From Lichenifustis flavocetrariae (GTDB lineage: Bacteria; Pseudomonadota; Alphaproteobacteria; Rhizobiales; Beijerinckiaceae), in the NCBI RefSeq assembly GCF_026130545.1, contig NZ_JAMOIM010000001.1:186001-250000 (forward strand): a stretch of DNA of 64,000 nucleotides, written 5' to 3'. The notes beneath the pieces were generated by a model that saw only the letters and a program-made list of their open reading frames with translations, did no database searches and was not told where the DNA came from. Both the position numbers and the translations under genes were made by a program. Position 1 is the first letter of the stretch, and the number at the start of each line of letters is the position of its first letter. Below are positions 26,017-34,407 of this stretch, piece by piece.

Positions 26017-27132
26017 ATGACCGTGATACATGGCCCGGATTTTGATCGCCGCGCGCTGATTGCCACCTTGGCGGCTTCGCTGACGCTATCGGCGACATTC
26101 GGCCCGGCGACAGCACAGCCCGATCTCGCCCAGGCGGCCGGATCGATGCTGCTCATGGGATTTTGGGGCGCGAGCCCCGACAGCGCCGGTGCGCGGGCGA
26201 TTGCCGATCTGCTCGCCGCGGGGCGCATCGGCGGCGTGATCCTGTTCGACGAGAACCTTGCCTCGCCCTCGGCGGCGCGCGACCTCATCGGATTTCTCAA
26301 GTCGAGCTGCAAAGGCACGACGCCGCTGATCGCGGTCGACCAGGAAGGTGGCGCGGTCGTCCGGCTTCTGCCGCAGCGGGGGTTCCACCCCTTGCCGGCC
26401 GCCAAGATTTTGACCGGGATGCCGGATTCCGAAACCCTGCGTCTGTACGGGCAGACGGCACGCGAGCTGCACGACCTCGGCATCAACCTGAATTTTGGCC
26501 CTGTGGTCGACCTCGACGTCAATCCGCGGAATCCGATCATCGGCGCCCTCGGTCGAAGCTATGGCGCCGATCCGGCGCGTGTTATCGCCGAGGCGAAGCT
26601 TTTCGTCGACGCGCATCGCAGCGCGCATGTGTTGACGGCGCTTAAACACTTCCCCGGCCACGGCTCGGCCGGCCAGGACAGCCACCGCGCGCTGCCGGAT
26701 ATCACGGGCCTGTGGCACGAGGAGGAATTGAAGCCTTTCGCGGCGCTTGTGGGGTCTGGCTATGCCGACATGATCATGGTCGGACATCTGACGGACCGGA
26801 ACCTCACGGAAGCCGGCCGTCCGGCATCGCTGTCGCCGCGCGTCATCCACGGGCTTCTCAGGACTCAGATCGGTTTCGATGGCGTTGTGGTGTCAGATGA
26901 CATGCAAATGGGGGCGTTGCGCCGCTCCTATGCGCCGGACGACAGCATCGCGCTCGGCATTGAGGCGGGCGTCGATCTCTTCGTGTTTTCGAATCGGGAA
27001 CATCCAGACCCGGAGATGCCCGAGCGGTTTCACCGGGTGGTGAAGACGATGATCGCCGCAGGCCGGATCGTGCCTGAAAGAATTACCCTGAGCGCACAGC
27101 GCATCGCTGCGCTGAAGCGCTCGCTGACCTGA
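26017..27132 (+). CDS. Exported glycoside hydrolase family 3 (NagZ-like beta-N-acetylhexosaminidase)
   Basis: A protein of 371 aa. The N-terminus has a twin-Arg motif and hydrophobic stretch (FDRRALIATLAASLTLSA), so a Tat or Sec export signal is likely. The GH3 barrel shows LIAVDQEGGAVVRL, NLNFGPVVDLDVNP, the KHFPGHGSAGQDSH loop with His223 as acid/base as in NagZ, and the nucleophile Asp294 in VVSDDMQMGAL. NagZ normally works in the cytosol on muropeptides from recycling; export would direct this one to periplasmic peptidoglycan or to other beta-hexosaminides. Convergent with the caspase operon, 4 bp apart. Confidence 0.85.
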   Translation: MTVIHGPDFDRRALIATLAASLTLSATFGPATAQPDLAQAAGSMLLMGFWGASPDSAGARAIADLLAAGRIGGVILFDENLASPSAARDLIGFLKSSCKGTTPLIAVDQEGGAVVRLLPQRGFHPLPAAKILTGMPDSETLRLYGQTARELHDLGINLNFGPVVDLDVNPRNPIIGALGRSYGADPARVIAEAKLFVDAHRSAHVLTALKHFPGHGSAGQDSHRALPDITGLWHEEELKPFAALVGSGYADMIMVGHLTDRNLTEAGRPASLSPRVIHGLLRTQIGFDGVVVSDDMQMGALRRSYAPDDSIALGIEAGVDLFVFSNREHPDPEMPERFHRVVKTMIAAGRIVPERITLSAQRIAALKRSLT

Positions 27133-27136
27133 GCCT

Positions 27137-29341
27137 TCACTCGGGCGCGGTCGCCCGTTGGATCACCTGACCGCTCTCGGCGAGAATTTGCGGCGATGGG
27201 CCCGTCGTCAGCGTGAACTCGAAATGCGCCGACCCGTGCGACACTTGGCTGGATCCGGCTCGCCGCGCGTCCCACTCGACGACGCCGCGAAGCTGGCACC
27301 GCCCGGCGGCGATCACGGGCGGATCGAGCGACGAGACCGTGTAGCTGCGACGCGGCCAGCGCGCCATGAATTTGCGTTTCTCATCCAGAACCTGGTCCCG
27401 GGTCACCAGCCTTCCGTAGAATACGACCTGGGGGGCGTAGACCGCCTCGACATAGGTTCCGGCATCCGCTCCGTCGTCCGACCAAGCGGCGAAGTAATGG
27501 GTGGCGAAACCGGCGCAGGCTTGGGCCGGATCGACGGGCGTGGTGACCGAGGCCTCAGATCCGACCCCGAGCAATACCGCGAGCGCATCGATCCGATGCC
27601 GATAGACATCTCCGATGCAGGAGATGGCCTGCGGACGAGCCGGCAGTGACGCGCAGGCGTCGCGGGATGCGAGCCAACGGCTTTGTGGGCGATCGAGGTC
27701 CTGGCGTGAAATGCCTTTGGCCAGCGCCTCGCGATAGAGGCTGCTCAGGCGCAGATCGGCCCCGGCGAGATCGGACGAGTCGCAGATCAGCAATTCGGAC
27801 GGCGTGCGGGCGTAGGCGCAGTTGAAGGACGGCGCGACACGTCCCGCCGTCGGCACCATGCCTGGAGTGGGGCCCTGGAGAGCTTCGATCCGGCCGTCAT
27901 AAGCGGTCCGGACGCAGGCATCGACGTCGCTCACGTTGCCACGCGTGGCGCAGAGGTCGCGTCCCTTCACCCATTGGCTCTCGGCTATTTGGAGGGCCAA
28001 CGGCGACGAGGACTTGGCCAACACGTCAGCGAAGACCTGAGCCAGACGCCGGTCCCGTTCGGCGAGTTCGGGCGACGTGCAAATGCGCTCCTCGACCGGG
28101 GTCCCGGCCTTGCTGCAATCGAACGACGGAGACTGGTTCTGCGTAATTTGCGGCGTGCTGGCCGGAGCTGAGCTCTGCAATTCGGCTAGGCGTTGCTTCG
28201 CTCGGTCCGTGTAGACGCCATTCGGAAAGGCGATGAGTTCCGTTTCCAGCGCACTGATCGCGTCGGACGCCGAGGAGGTGCCGCTGCGCTTCCACAATTC
28301 CTCCTCGCGCAGCCGCTGCAGCAGGCCGATGACGCTCCCTCTGTGAGGGTCGTCGGGGTAGGTGCGGAGCCAGTTTTCGTAGCCCTCGACCGAGTTGGCC
28401 AGTACCACCCGTCCATAGGCGACCTCGGCTTCCTCGGGCGGCAGGCCCCTCTCCGGCGGGGTAGCCTTGGCTGCGGTCGGGGCGCCCGGCGTTCCGGCTG
28501 GACCGGGCACGGGCGAGGGGGCCGTCACGGCGGCGGCCGCTGCGGCGGCGGGTGTCGGCCCGTTAACCTGGGCGGGGCGGAAGTAGAAGTCGTCGATGAG
28601 GCGCTGCGTCACCCAGGGCATCTGATCGCCCTTGGTGGCATCCATCACCTTCTTGGTGACGACCTTGAACAGGGCGGTCGCCTCAAGCCCGGGCACATCG
28701 AGTTCCTCGGCGAGCGCGGCCGCGAAAGGGCTGTGGCTGCCGGCCGGCCCGTCGTCCGCCGTCTTGCCCGGATCGGTCGAGAAGGCGATCAGCAGCCCAC
28801 GCCGTTCCGCCTCGACCGCGAGCCCCCGCTTGACACCCCGGCTCGTGGCCGGCAGCGGATTGTCGCGGCAGGCGTCGAGCATCACCAGGGTGACGGCGGG
28901 ATGAGCCGCCTCGAAGGTTTCGAGCGTGCGGTCGAGCGGGAGAGCCTCGAAGGGCAGGTCGACCTGGCTCTTCACCTCGGCATCGACCCCGATCAGGAAA
29001 TTGGCCTGTTTGTCGTCCTGGATGCCGTGGCCGGCGTAGTAGAAGGCCGAGACCGCATCCGGCCCGGCGGCCTCGACCTTGTGGGCGAAGTCCCGCACCA
29101 CATGGGTGAGCTGGTCCTTGGTGAGGTCGGTTTCGAGATCGACGTCGAAGCCTGTGGCGCGCAGCTTGTCGGCGATGAGCCGGGCGTCACCTACGGTGTT
29201 GGGCAAGGCTGGCAGATGCTGATAGGCGCCTATCCCGACTACCAGCGCCACACGATGCGGCTCGGCGGCTTGAACCGGAATGGGAGCTGCCAGGACGATG
29301 CCGATGGCCAAAGCTTGGATCGCCCGTTTCAGCCAGCGCAT
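27137..29341 (-). CDS. Exported caspase-like (C14) protein with two LprI-like domains and an NTF2-like C-terminus
   Basis: 734 aa from the ATG before RWLKRAIQ. Signal peptide to VQA (about residue 25). Caspase-like domain about 27-255 with catalytic His105 in YYAGHGIQDD and Cys158 in LDACRDNPL. A Pro/Ala linker (260-300) and a helical segment (305-395) follow. Two LprI-type Cys-containing modules occupy about 407-488 (FDCSKAGTPVEERIC) and 506-590 (FNCAYARTPSELLIC). An NTF2/SnoaL-like domain is at about 606-728. LprI domains bind lysozyme in mycobacteria. The catalytic domain is one residue different from that of the gene upstream. Last gene of a three-gene operon. Proteolytic role in the periplasm is inferred; such bacterial C14 proteins are poorly understood. 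Confidence 0.82.
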   Translation of the reverse strand: MRWLKRAIQALAIGIVLAAPIPVQAAEPHRVALVVGIGAYQHLPALPNTVGDARLIADKLRATGFDVDLETDLTKDQLTHVVRDFAHKVEAAGPDAVSAFYYAGHGIQDDKQANFLIGVDAEVKSQVDLPFEALPLDRTLETFEAAHPAVTLVMLDACRDNPLPATSRGVKRGLAVEAERRGLLIAFSTDPGKTADDGPAGSHSPFAAALAEELDVPGLEATALFKVVTKKVMDATKGDQMPWVTQRLIDDFYFRPAQVNGPTPAAAAAAAVTAPSPVPGPAGTPGAPTAAKATPPERGLPPEEAEVAYGRVVLANSVEGYENWLRTYPDDPHRGSVIGLLQRLREEELWKRSGTSSASDAISALETELIAFPNGVYTDRAKQRLAELQSSAPASTPQITQNQSPSFDCSKAGTPVEERICTSPELAERDRRLAQVFADVLAKSSSPLALQIAESQWVKGRDLCATRGNVSDVDACVRTAYDGRIEALQGPTPGMVPTAGRVAPSFNCAYARTPSELLICDSSDLAGADLRLSSLYREALAKGISRQDLDRPQSRWLASRDACASLPARPQAISCIGDVYRHRIDALAVLLGVGSEASVTTPVDPAQACAGFATHYFAAWSDDGADAGTYVEAVYAPQVVFYGRLVTRDQVLDEKRKFMARWPRRSYTVSSLDPPVIAAGRCQLRGVVEWDARRAGSSQVSHGSAHFEFTLTTGPSPQILAESGQVIQRATAPE
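28517..29271. repeat. Near-identical segment, copy A (caspase domain)
   Basis: Aligns without gaps to 30253-31007 at a constant offset of 1736 bases. Only scattered substitutions are visible. It covers the end of the signal peptide, the whole catalytic domain and the first part of the Pro/Ala linker. Confidence 0.9.
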
Positions 29342-29367
29342 GATAGAGACCCCATCCATCGGCACCG

Positions 29368-31098
29368 CTAACGTCGACTTTCGAGGATGCCGGTCAGTGC
29401 GGGTTCGCGGGAATGCGCGAGCTTACCGATACGGGCCTTCGGGATACAGACTGAACGCTTGCGATTGTAGGTGTAGCCGACGCAATCGGTGCGGGCCAGG
29501 CAGAACCGTTCGCAGGCTTCGAGATCCATGCCCGACAGAAAGCCTTCGAGATCGTTGTTGGGCGCATCCGTGTCTTCGTAATAGCGAAATGTCTCCGCAC
29601 CGCTCAGGCTCGTGCTTGCAGGTGCCGGCGCTCGGTTGTCGAAGATGCCCGTGATGGCAGGCTCCCGCGCATCGACGAGAGAGCTCACGGCGTTCTTCAG
29701 AATGCAGGCCTGGCGGCGGATATTATAAGTGTAACCGACGCAGCCAGAGTCGGTTTTGCACATGCCCTCGCAGGCATCGACGCTGACGACGCCAAGAATG
29801 AAGCCGCCACGATCGTTGCCGTAGGCGTCCTTGCCGGCGATTCGGCGGGCACCGGCTTCCGGTGACGGAGGAACCACGGCCGGCTCAACTGGCGCGGGCG
29901 GCTTCTCGGTGGTCTGCAGCGAAGCAAGTTTGACGCGCGCCTTCTCGGCGTAGATGCCGACCGGAAACGCCAGCAACTCGATGTCGAGGGCCCGCATTTG
30001 GTCCTGGACCGTGGCGGCTGTCGTGGCGCGCCGCCAGAGTTCCTCTTCGCGCAGGCGTTGCAGCAGCGACAAGACGCTGGCTTTCCGGTCGCTGTCCGGG
30101 AACTGACGCAACCACGTCTCATAGGCGTCCGTGGTATTGGCGATCACGGCCTGGCCATAGGCAATCTCGGCCGCCGCCGCACCCCTCTCGGGCGGTGTGG
30201 CCTGGGATGCGGTTGCCGTGCCCGGTGCGCCGGCCGGAACGCTTGCGGGGGAGGGGGCCGTCACGGCGGCGGCCGCTGCGGCGGCGGGTGTCGGTCCGTT
30301 GATCTGGGACGGGCGGAAGTAGAAATCGTCGATGAGGCGCTGCGTCACCCAGGGCATCTGATCGCCCTTGGTGGCATCCATCACCTTCTTGGTGACGACC
30401 TTGAACAGGGCGGTCGCCTCAAGCCCGGGCACATCGAGTTCCTCGGCGAGCGCGGCCGCGAAGGGGCTGTGGCTGCCGGCCGGCCCGTCGTCCGCAGTCT
30501 TGCCCGGATCGGTCGAGAAGGCGATCAGCAGCTCACGCCGTTCCGCCTCGACCGCGAGCCCCCGCTTGACGCCCCGGCTCGTGGCCGGCAACGGATTGTC
30601 ACGGCAGGCGTCGAGCATCACCAGAGTGACGGCGGGATGAGCCGCCTCGAAGGTTTCGAGCGTGCGGTCGAGCGGGAGAGCCTCGAAGGGCAGGTCGACC
30701 TGGCTCTTCACCTCGGCATCGACCCCGATCAGGAAATTGGCCTGTTTGTCGTCCTGGATGCCGTGGCCGGCGTAGTAGAAGGCCGAGACCGCATCCGGCC
30801 CGGCGGCCTCGACCTTGTGGGCGAAGTCCCGCACCACATGGGTGAGCTGGTCCTTGGTGAGGTCGGTTTCGAGATCGACGTCGAAGCCTGTGGCGCGCAG
30901 CTTGTCGGCGATGAGCCGGGCGTCACCTACGGTGTTGGGCAAGGCCGGCAGGTGCTGATAGGCGCCGATCCCGACCACCAGCGCCACACGATGCGGCTCG
31001 GCGGCTTGGGCGGGGGTGACGCATGCGAGGCAGAGCCAGGCTGCGGATCTCAAACCAATGCCGCGACTCCAATTCCTCCATTTCGGCGAAGGCGGCAT
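29368..31098 (-). CDS. Exported caspase-like (C14) protein with two PAN/Apple-like domains
   Basis: 576 aa from the ATG before PPSPKWRN, which follows a GGGGA site. A TTG 18 bases upstream overlaps the preceding stop and is the alternative start. Signal peptide ends near PAQA (about 32). Caspase-like domain about 33-262 with His112 (YYAGHG) and Cys165 (LDACRDNPL). After a linker and a helical segment come two PAN/Apple-like Cys-rich modules at about 418-487 and 502-573, each with C-x3-C, CVGYTYN and a C-terminal REPA-TGI block. PAN domains bind proteins or glycans. The frame ends 26 bp before the next caspase gene. The function is inferred to be a surface or periplasmic protease with a ligand-binding tail. 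Confidence 0.82.
   Translation of the reverse strand: MPPSPKWRNWSRGIGLRSAAWLCLACVTPAQAAEPHRVALVVGIGAYQHLPALPNTVGDARLIADKLRATGFDVDLETDLTKDQLTHVVRDFAHKVEAAGPDAVSAFYYAGHGIQDDKQANFLIGVDAEVKSQVDLPFEALPLDRTLETFEAAHPAVTLVMLDACRDNPLPATSRGVKRGLAVEAERRELLIAFSTDPGKTADDGPAGSHSPFAAALAEELDVPGLEATALFKVVTKKVMDATKGDQMPWVTQRLIDDFYFRPSQINGPTPAAAAAAAVTAPSPASVPAGAPGTATASQATPPERGAAAAEIAYGQAVIANTTDAYETWLRQFPDSDRKASVLSLLQRLREEELWRRATTAATVQDQMRALDIELLAFPVGIYAEKARVKLASLQTTEKPPAPVEPAVVPPSPEAGARRIAGKDAYGNDRGGFILGVVSVDACEGMCKTDSGCVGYTYNIRRQACILKNAVSSLVDAREPAITGIFDNRAPAPASTSLSGAETFRYYEDTDAPNNDLEGFLSGMDLEACERFCLARTDCVGYTYNRKRSVCIPKARIGKLAHSREPALTGILESRR
30253..31007. repeat. Near-identical segment, copy B (caspase domain)
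   Basis: Partner of 28517-29271 in direct orientation. The encoded catalytic domains differ at one residue (Glu for Gly in the AERR-LLIAF stretch). Beyond the linker the two genes diverge strongly. Confidence 0.9.
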
Positions 31099-31112
31099 GA
31101 CCGGTCCCCGCT

Positions 31113-33509
31113 TCAATGAATGTTCAGAACGACGGACTTCTGGGCCACGATCGGGACGCCTGGTTCTATCGGATTGGCAATGAGCGGCCCGGTGGGGGAT
31201 GCCGGCTCCGCATCGGACTCGACCTTGAGCGATCGTGTGTAATGCTTCCGCTGATCGGTCTGTGCGGCAATCAGACTGCGGGTACTGTCGTAACTCGCGA
31301 ATTTCTCGCCACCCTGCTTCTGCGCAAGGTCTGGAAAGGAGGTGTTGCAGGTCGCGGTCACTCGGTCGGTGCCAGCTTCAGGCGCGCGCAGGCGGAACCC
31401 CGCCACGGTCGAGCCCGGGATCGCGACTGTCGTCCCGGCTTCGATCCGGCTGTCGGGGTGGAAGCCATTCGGGAACAGAACCGTCACCTTGCCTTTGTCG
31501 TCTGTGTCGATCAGCGAGAGGAAGCAGGGCTGTTCCGAGCGCAGCGTGAAGGTGATGAGATCACCGATCCGGAGGTCGGTGGCACTTGCCACGAAGGCCA
31601 GATCGAAGGTCTTCGTCACCTGGGGGGATTTCTTGCCGAGCTGCGCGACGGCGTCCGGCGTCGTGCCGCTCTGTTCGGCGACCGTCCCCAGCGGCACGGC
31701 CTTGTCGCCGTTTTCGTTCACGGCATTCACCAGCGACGCATAGAGCGCGACGAATTGATCGCGGGGAACCACGTCTTGCTCCAGACGCAGCCTGAGGTCG
31801 TGCGAGGCCCCGCCGACGGCATCGAGTCGGTCCGAGAAGGCCGCTTCTGTCATGCCGACCTCGGCTGCCGCGAGCCGCATCTTGAGCGGATCCTCGAATC
31901 GCTTCGACAAGGCGTTGATCATCTCGACGCCATCGAGGTTGCTGCTCACCGAGACGCCGGAGGCCGCAAGCGCCTCGGCGTAATGCTTGGCATCGCTTTC
32001 GAGCCTGCGCCCGAAGGCGTCGCCCTCTGGAAAGATCTCGGCCACGATCTCCTTGGCGTCCGACGGCAAGGTGCCGCTCTTCAGGGCCAGCCCGCGCACC
32101 TGGTCGAGCGTGTCACGCGACCGAAACGGGTTGAGCTTGATCCCCTTGTCATGGCAGCCCATGCAGGAGATGCCGTTGGTCACCGCCGAATCGCGCTGCG
32201 AGGGGTCGCGTACGATCCGCGTCGGGCCGATGTCGAGCCGGTTGCCCTTGCCGTCCGTCAGGTAATAGGCGTGGAAACCGTTCGGCAGATTGAAGATGAT
32301 CTCACCGCCATCCTGCGCGAAGCCGAAACGGTCGGAGATGTCGCCGAAGGCACCCGCGGGGCCGAGCGGGAATTCAAAGAGGCTCTTGCGATCGCCGTTG
32401 GCACCGAAATCGTAGGACTCCCAATAGGCGCCGGTCGACATCGCATGCCGCTCGATCAGCCGGTTGTTGTCGGACACACCGGACCGCTGAAACCCGGCGC
32501 GTTCGACCCGACGCTCCGCGAAGTCTCGCGTGGAATCGACGCCGAGCTTCGCCTGGAGCTCTTTCTTGGTCCGTGGCAGATCGAGGATCGTGTAGTAGAG
32601 CGGCGGCCGCGCGGCCGTGAAGGCGAACCAGTCGGCGTGGATGAATGGCGCGTTGGTGTTGAGGTCGCTCTGCAACGCCTTGAACTGGCTGTTGTTGTAG
32701 AGCGTGACATAAGGGTCGGCCGCGACGATGCGGTCCCAGGTCGCGCGGGACCAGCCGAGCCTGCGGAGGTCGATGCGGTAGACCGTTTTGGCCGGGTCGA
32801 TCGCGGTGGGCGTGAAGGCATCCGAGACGGTCGAAAGACTGTTGAGGAGCTTTGTCATGGCGGAGCGATAGACCTGAAGGTCGCGCTCAGGGTCGCCGGC
32901 GTTCTTCAGATGCGTGAGGGTCAGATAGCGATAGGATGCGGCGTCCGTGCTGTTCGCCTGGGCCACATCGTCCGAGATGAGCCGAATGATGTCACGATCG
33001 GTCGTGAACGTGGACGCCGTCGGGGCAGTGTTCGGTGCCGCGCTCCCGCCATCCGGCTTGCCCGGTTCCGATGCGACGACCTGGGGCTGCGGCGTCGGCG
33101 CCTGAAGCGCGTCGAGCGCGTGATGGAGAGCCGACTTCTCCTGCTCGCTTAACCCACAATAGTCCGCGTCGGTCGCGGTTCCGATGCTACAGGCGTCCGC
33201 CGTGTCCTTCGGCATGTCGCCTTTGGCGATCGCGAGCCAGATCTCGGACCCGTCCGCATTGCCTGGAACGAGCTTGTGATGGCGGACCAGTTGATCCTCA
33301 TCCAACACATACCCGAAATCTTTGGCGGGCCGCTCCTTGTACCGGCCTTCGGTGCGCCCGGCTTGATGACAGCGTGCGCAATGCTTCTCAAGGATCGGCG
33401 CCGCGGCCGCCCAACCCTCGCCCTCGGCTAAGGCGGCTTTGGAGCAACTAAGGGCAAAGATCCCGAACAAGAGCCCAGATATGATATACTTGAAAACGTC
33501 CAGCCGCAT
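31113..33509 (-). CDS. Exported c-type cytochrome-like protein with DUF4384-like C-terminal region
   Basis: A protein of 798 aa. The N-terminus has a signal sequence with a possible lipobox-like LSCSKAA stretch. Two covalent-haem motifs occur: C44-AR-C47-H48 in a short N-terminal cytochrome domain of planctomycete type, and C449-MG-C452-H453. Between them is a large region starting TFTTDRDIIRLISDDV, rich in aromatic residues, not recognised. The C-terminal part (FDLAFVASATDLRIGDLITF, then SEQPCFLSLIDTDDKGKVTVLFPNGF) matches the DUF4384 type, a domain often linked to bacterial caspase proteins. First gene of the operon, overlapping or abutting the next start. A periplasmic redox or ligand sensor coupled to the caspases is a hypothesis. 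Confidence 0.75.
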   Translation of the reverse strand: MRLDVFKYIISGLLFGIFALSCSKAALAEGEGWAAAAPILEKHCARCHQAGRTEGRYKERPAKDFGYVLDEDQLVRHHKLVPGNADGSEIWLAIAKGDMPKDTADACSIGTATDADYCGLSEQEKSALHHALDALQAPTPQPQVVASEPGKPDGGSAAPNTAPTASTFTTDRDIIRLISDDVAQANSTDAASYRYLTLTHLKNAGDPERDLQVYRSAMTKLLNSLSTVSDAFTPTAIDPAKTVYRIDLRRLGWSRATWDRIVAADPYVTLYNNSQFKALQSDLNTNAPFIHADWFAFTAARPPLYYTILDLPRTKKELQAKLGVDSTRDFAERRVERAGFQRSGVSDNNRLIERHAMSTGAYWESYDFGANGDRKSLFEFPLGPAGAFGDISDRFGFAQDGGEIIFNLPNGFHAYYLTDGKGNRLDIGPTRIVRDPSQRDSAVTNGISCMGCHDKGIKLNPFRSRDTLDQVRGLALKSGTLPSDAKEIVAEIFPEGDAFGRRLESDAKHYAEALAASGVSVSSNLDGVEMINALSKRFEDPLKMRLAAAEVGMTEAAFSDRLDAVGGASHDLRLRLEQDVVPRDQFVALYASLVNAVNENGDKAVPLGTVAEQSGTTPDAVAQLGKKSPQVTKTFDLAFVASATDLRIGDLITFTLRSEQPCFLSLIDTDDKGKVTVLFPNGFHPDSRIEAGTTVAIPGSTVAGFRLRAPEAGTDRVTATCNTSFPDLAQKQGGEKFASYDSTRSLIAAQTDQRKHYTRSLKVESDAEPASPTGPLIANPIEPGVPIVAQKSVVLNIH

Positions 33510-33544
33510 GGAAATACCGCAAAACGAGAGACTAGCTTGACCGA

Positions 33545-33574
33545 AATATACCTGGTGTAAATTCTAGCTGTCAC
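33545..33574 (-). promoter_or_regulatory. Candidate promoter of the cytochrome/caspase operon
   Basis: On the minus strand GTGACA (33574-33569) and TATATT (33550-33545) are separated by 18 bases, a fair sigma-70 type pair in an AT-rich stretch. The -10 element lies 35 bases upstream of the ATG at 33509. Confidence 0.45.
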
Positions 33575-33630
33575 GCAGACTGTCTTTCAACAACCATCGC
33601 GTGTTACAATTAATTCTTCGAGGGCCGGCA

Positions 33631-33888
33631 ATGATCGGTGACGTGCCCCGATTATCGCCGGTTTCGCGCGCGGATAATGCCCAGTTGGCAAACGAAGTCA
33701 AAGCGGAATTGATGTTTGAGCCTGAAGGGATGAGCGACGTTTTATCTTCGCTCGAAAGACCCGTGAACCGGGACATGCGGCGCCTTGGGTCGGATGCCCG
33801 CGACGACTTGCACTGCGCGAAAGCGGCTTCCGCTTTGACCCCTGTGATCGAGGTGGAAAAGCCCGACTTTGGCGCGGCCGAAACCTGA
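33631..33888 (+). CDS. Hypothetical protein (uncertain)
   Basis: A protein of 85 aa starting at an ATG with a GAGGG site 7 bases upstream. Composition (Asp, Glu, Ala, Leu, Val) looks like a real soluble protein rather than a shadow frame; it begins MIGDVPRLSPVSRADNAQLA. No family recognised. It lies in the AT-richer patch between the cytochrome gene and the next small gene. Confidence 0.4.
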   Translation: MIGDVPRLSPVSRADNAQLANEVKAELMFEPEGMSDVLSSLERPVNRDMRRLGSDARDDLHCAKAASALTPVIEVEKPDFGAAET

Positions 33889-33960
33889 GCCGCACCGGAC
33901 AGGCTTGCTCGACAAACCCCGAGTGTATCTCCGCAACGAACGTGTCCGGTCCGTCGGCTG

Positions 33961-33993
33961 TGTCTGGCGTAAATTAGATTCTGGTGCCAGACA
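33961..33993. promoter_or_regulatory. Inverted repeat upstream of a small gene
   Basis: TGTCTGGC (33961-33968) and GCCAGACA (33986-33993) are exact inverted copies, 17 AT-rich bases apart. They lie about 50 bases before the start of the small gene at 34043. Either an operator for a dimeric regulator or a weak hairpin ending the preceding frame. Confidence 0.45.
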
Positions 33994-34042
33994 GAAAGTC
34001 TACACCCGAATTTTTTGAACGCGTCACATTTGGAGACTTTTC

Positions 34043-34321
34043 ATGGGGTCTTTTCCGACGTCTCAGCAAAAGAAGCCGAATGGCTACTCACAAGCCGAAC
34101 TTCAGAACACAATCCATAAAATAAGAGTAAGCTTGCAGATCATCGAGCAAAAAAACCTGAGTCTGAATGGTAAAATCAATCATCTCAAGAAGTCACCATC
34201 CAGTGACCCCATTCAACAACTTCAGACCGACACGATCGTCGACATGTACCAGATCGTCAGAGAGATGCAGGTGTTCTTGAATCCCCTGCTGAGTTTGTAC
34301 CCGGCCAATCCATTCGAATGA
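34043..34321 (+). CDS. Small AT-rich hypothetical protein, coiled-coil prediction
   Basis: A protein of 92 aa with a GGAGA site 7 bases before the ATG. The central part (QNTIHKIRVSLQIIEQKNLSLNGKI) is a polar helix with heptad-like spacing. Codon use is clearly AT-richer than the neighbours (many AAA, AAT, ATA codons), a sign of different origin or of relaxed codon selection. A bidirectional terminator follows. No family recognised. Confidence 0.6.
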   Translation: MGSFPTSQQKKPNGYSQAELQNTIHKIRVSLQIIEQKNLSLNGKINHLKKSPSSDPIQQLQTDTIVDMYQIVREMQVFLNPLLSLYPANPFE

Positions 34322-34362
34322 TTGATGGATCTACTTCCATCGGGCTTATGCCCAGCACCAGT

Positions 34363-34390
34363 GAGAGGCCGGAGATGACTCCGGCTTCTC
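34363..34390. terminator. Bidirectional intrinsic terminator
   Basis: GAGAGGCCGGAG and CTCCGGCTTCTC form 12-base arms with one mismatch around an ATGA loop, then a T/C-rich tail. It sits between the convergent small gene and the fasciclin gene. Confidence 0.65.
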
Positions 34391-34407
34391 CTTTCAGCCG
34401 AATACAA

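Noticed and set aside
31116-33152. 678-codon open frame antisense to the cytochrome/DUF4384 gene
   Set aside because: Shadow frame; the minus-strand gene has signal peptide, haem motifs and operon context, whereas this translation has none.
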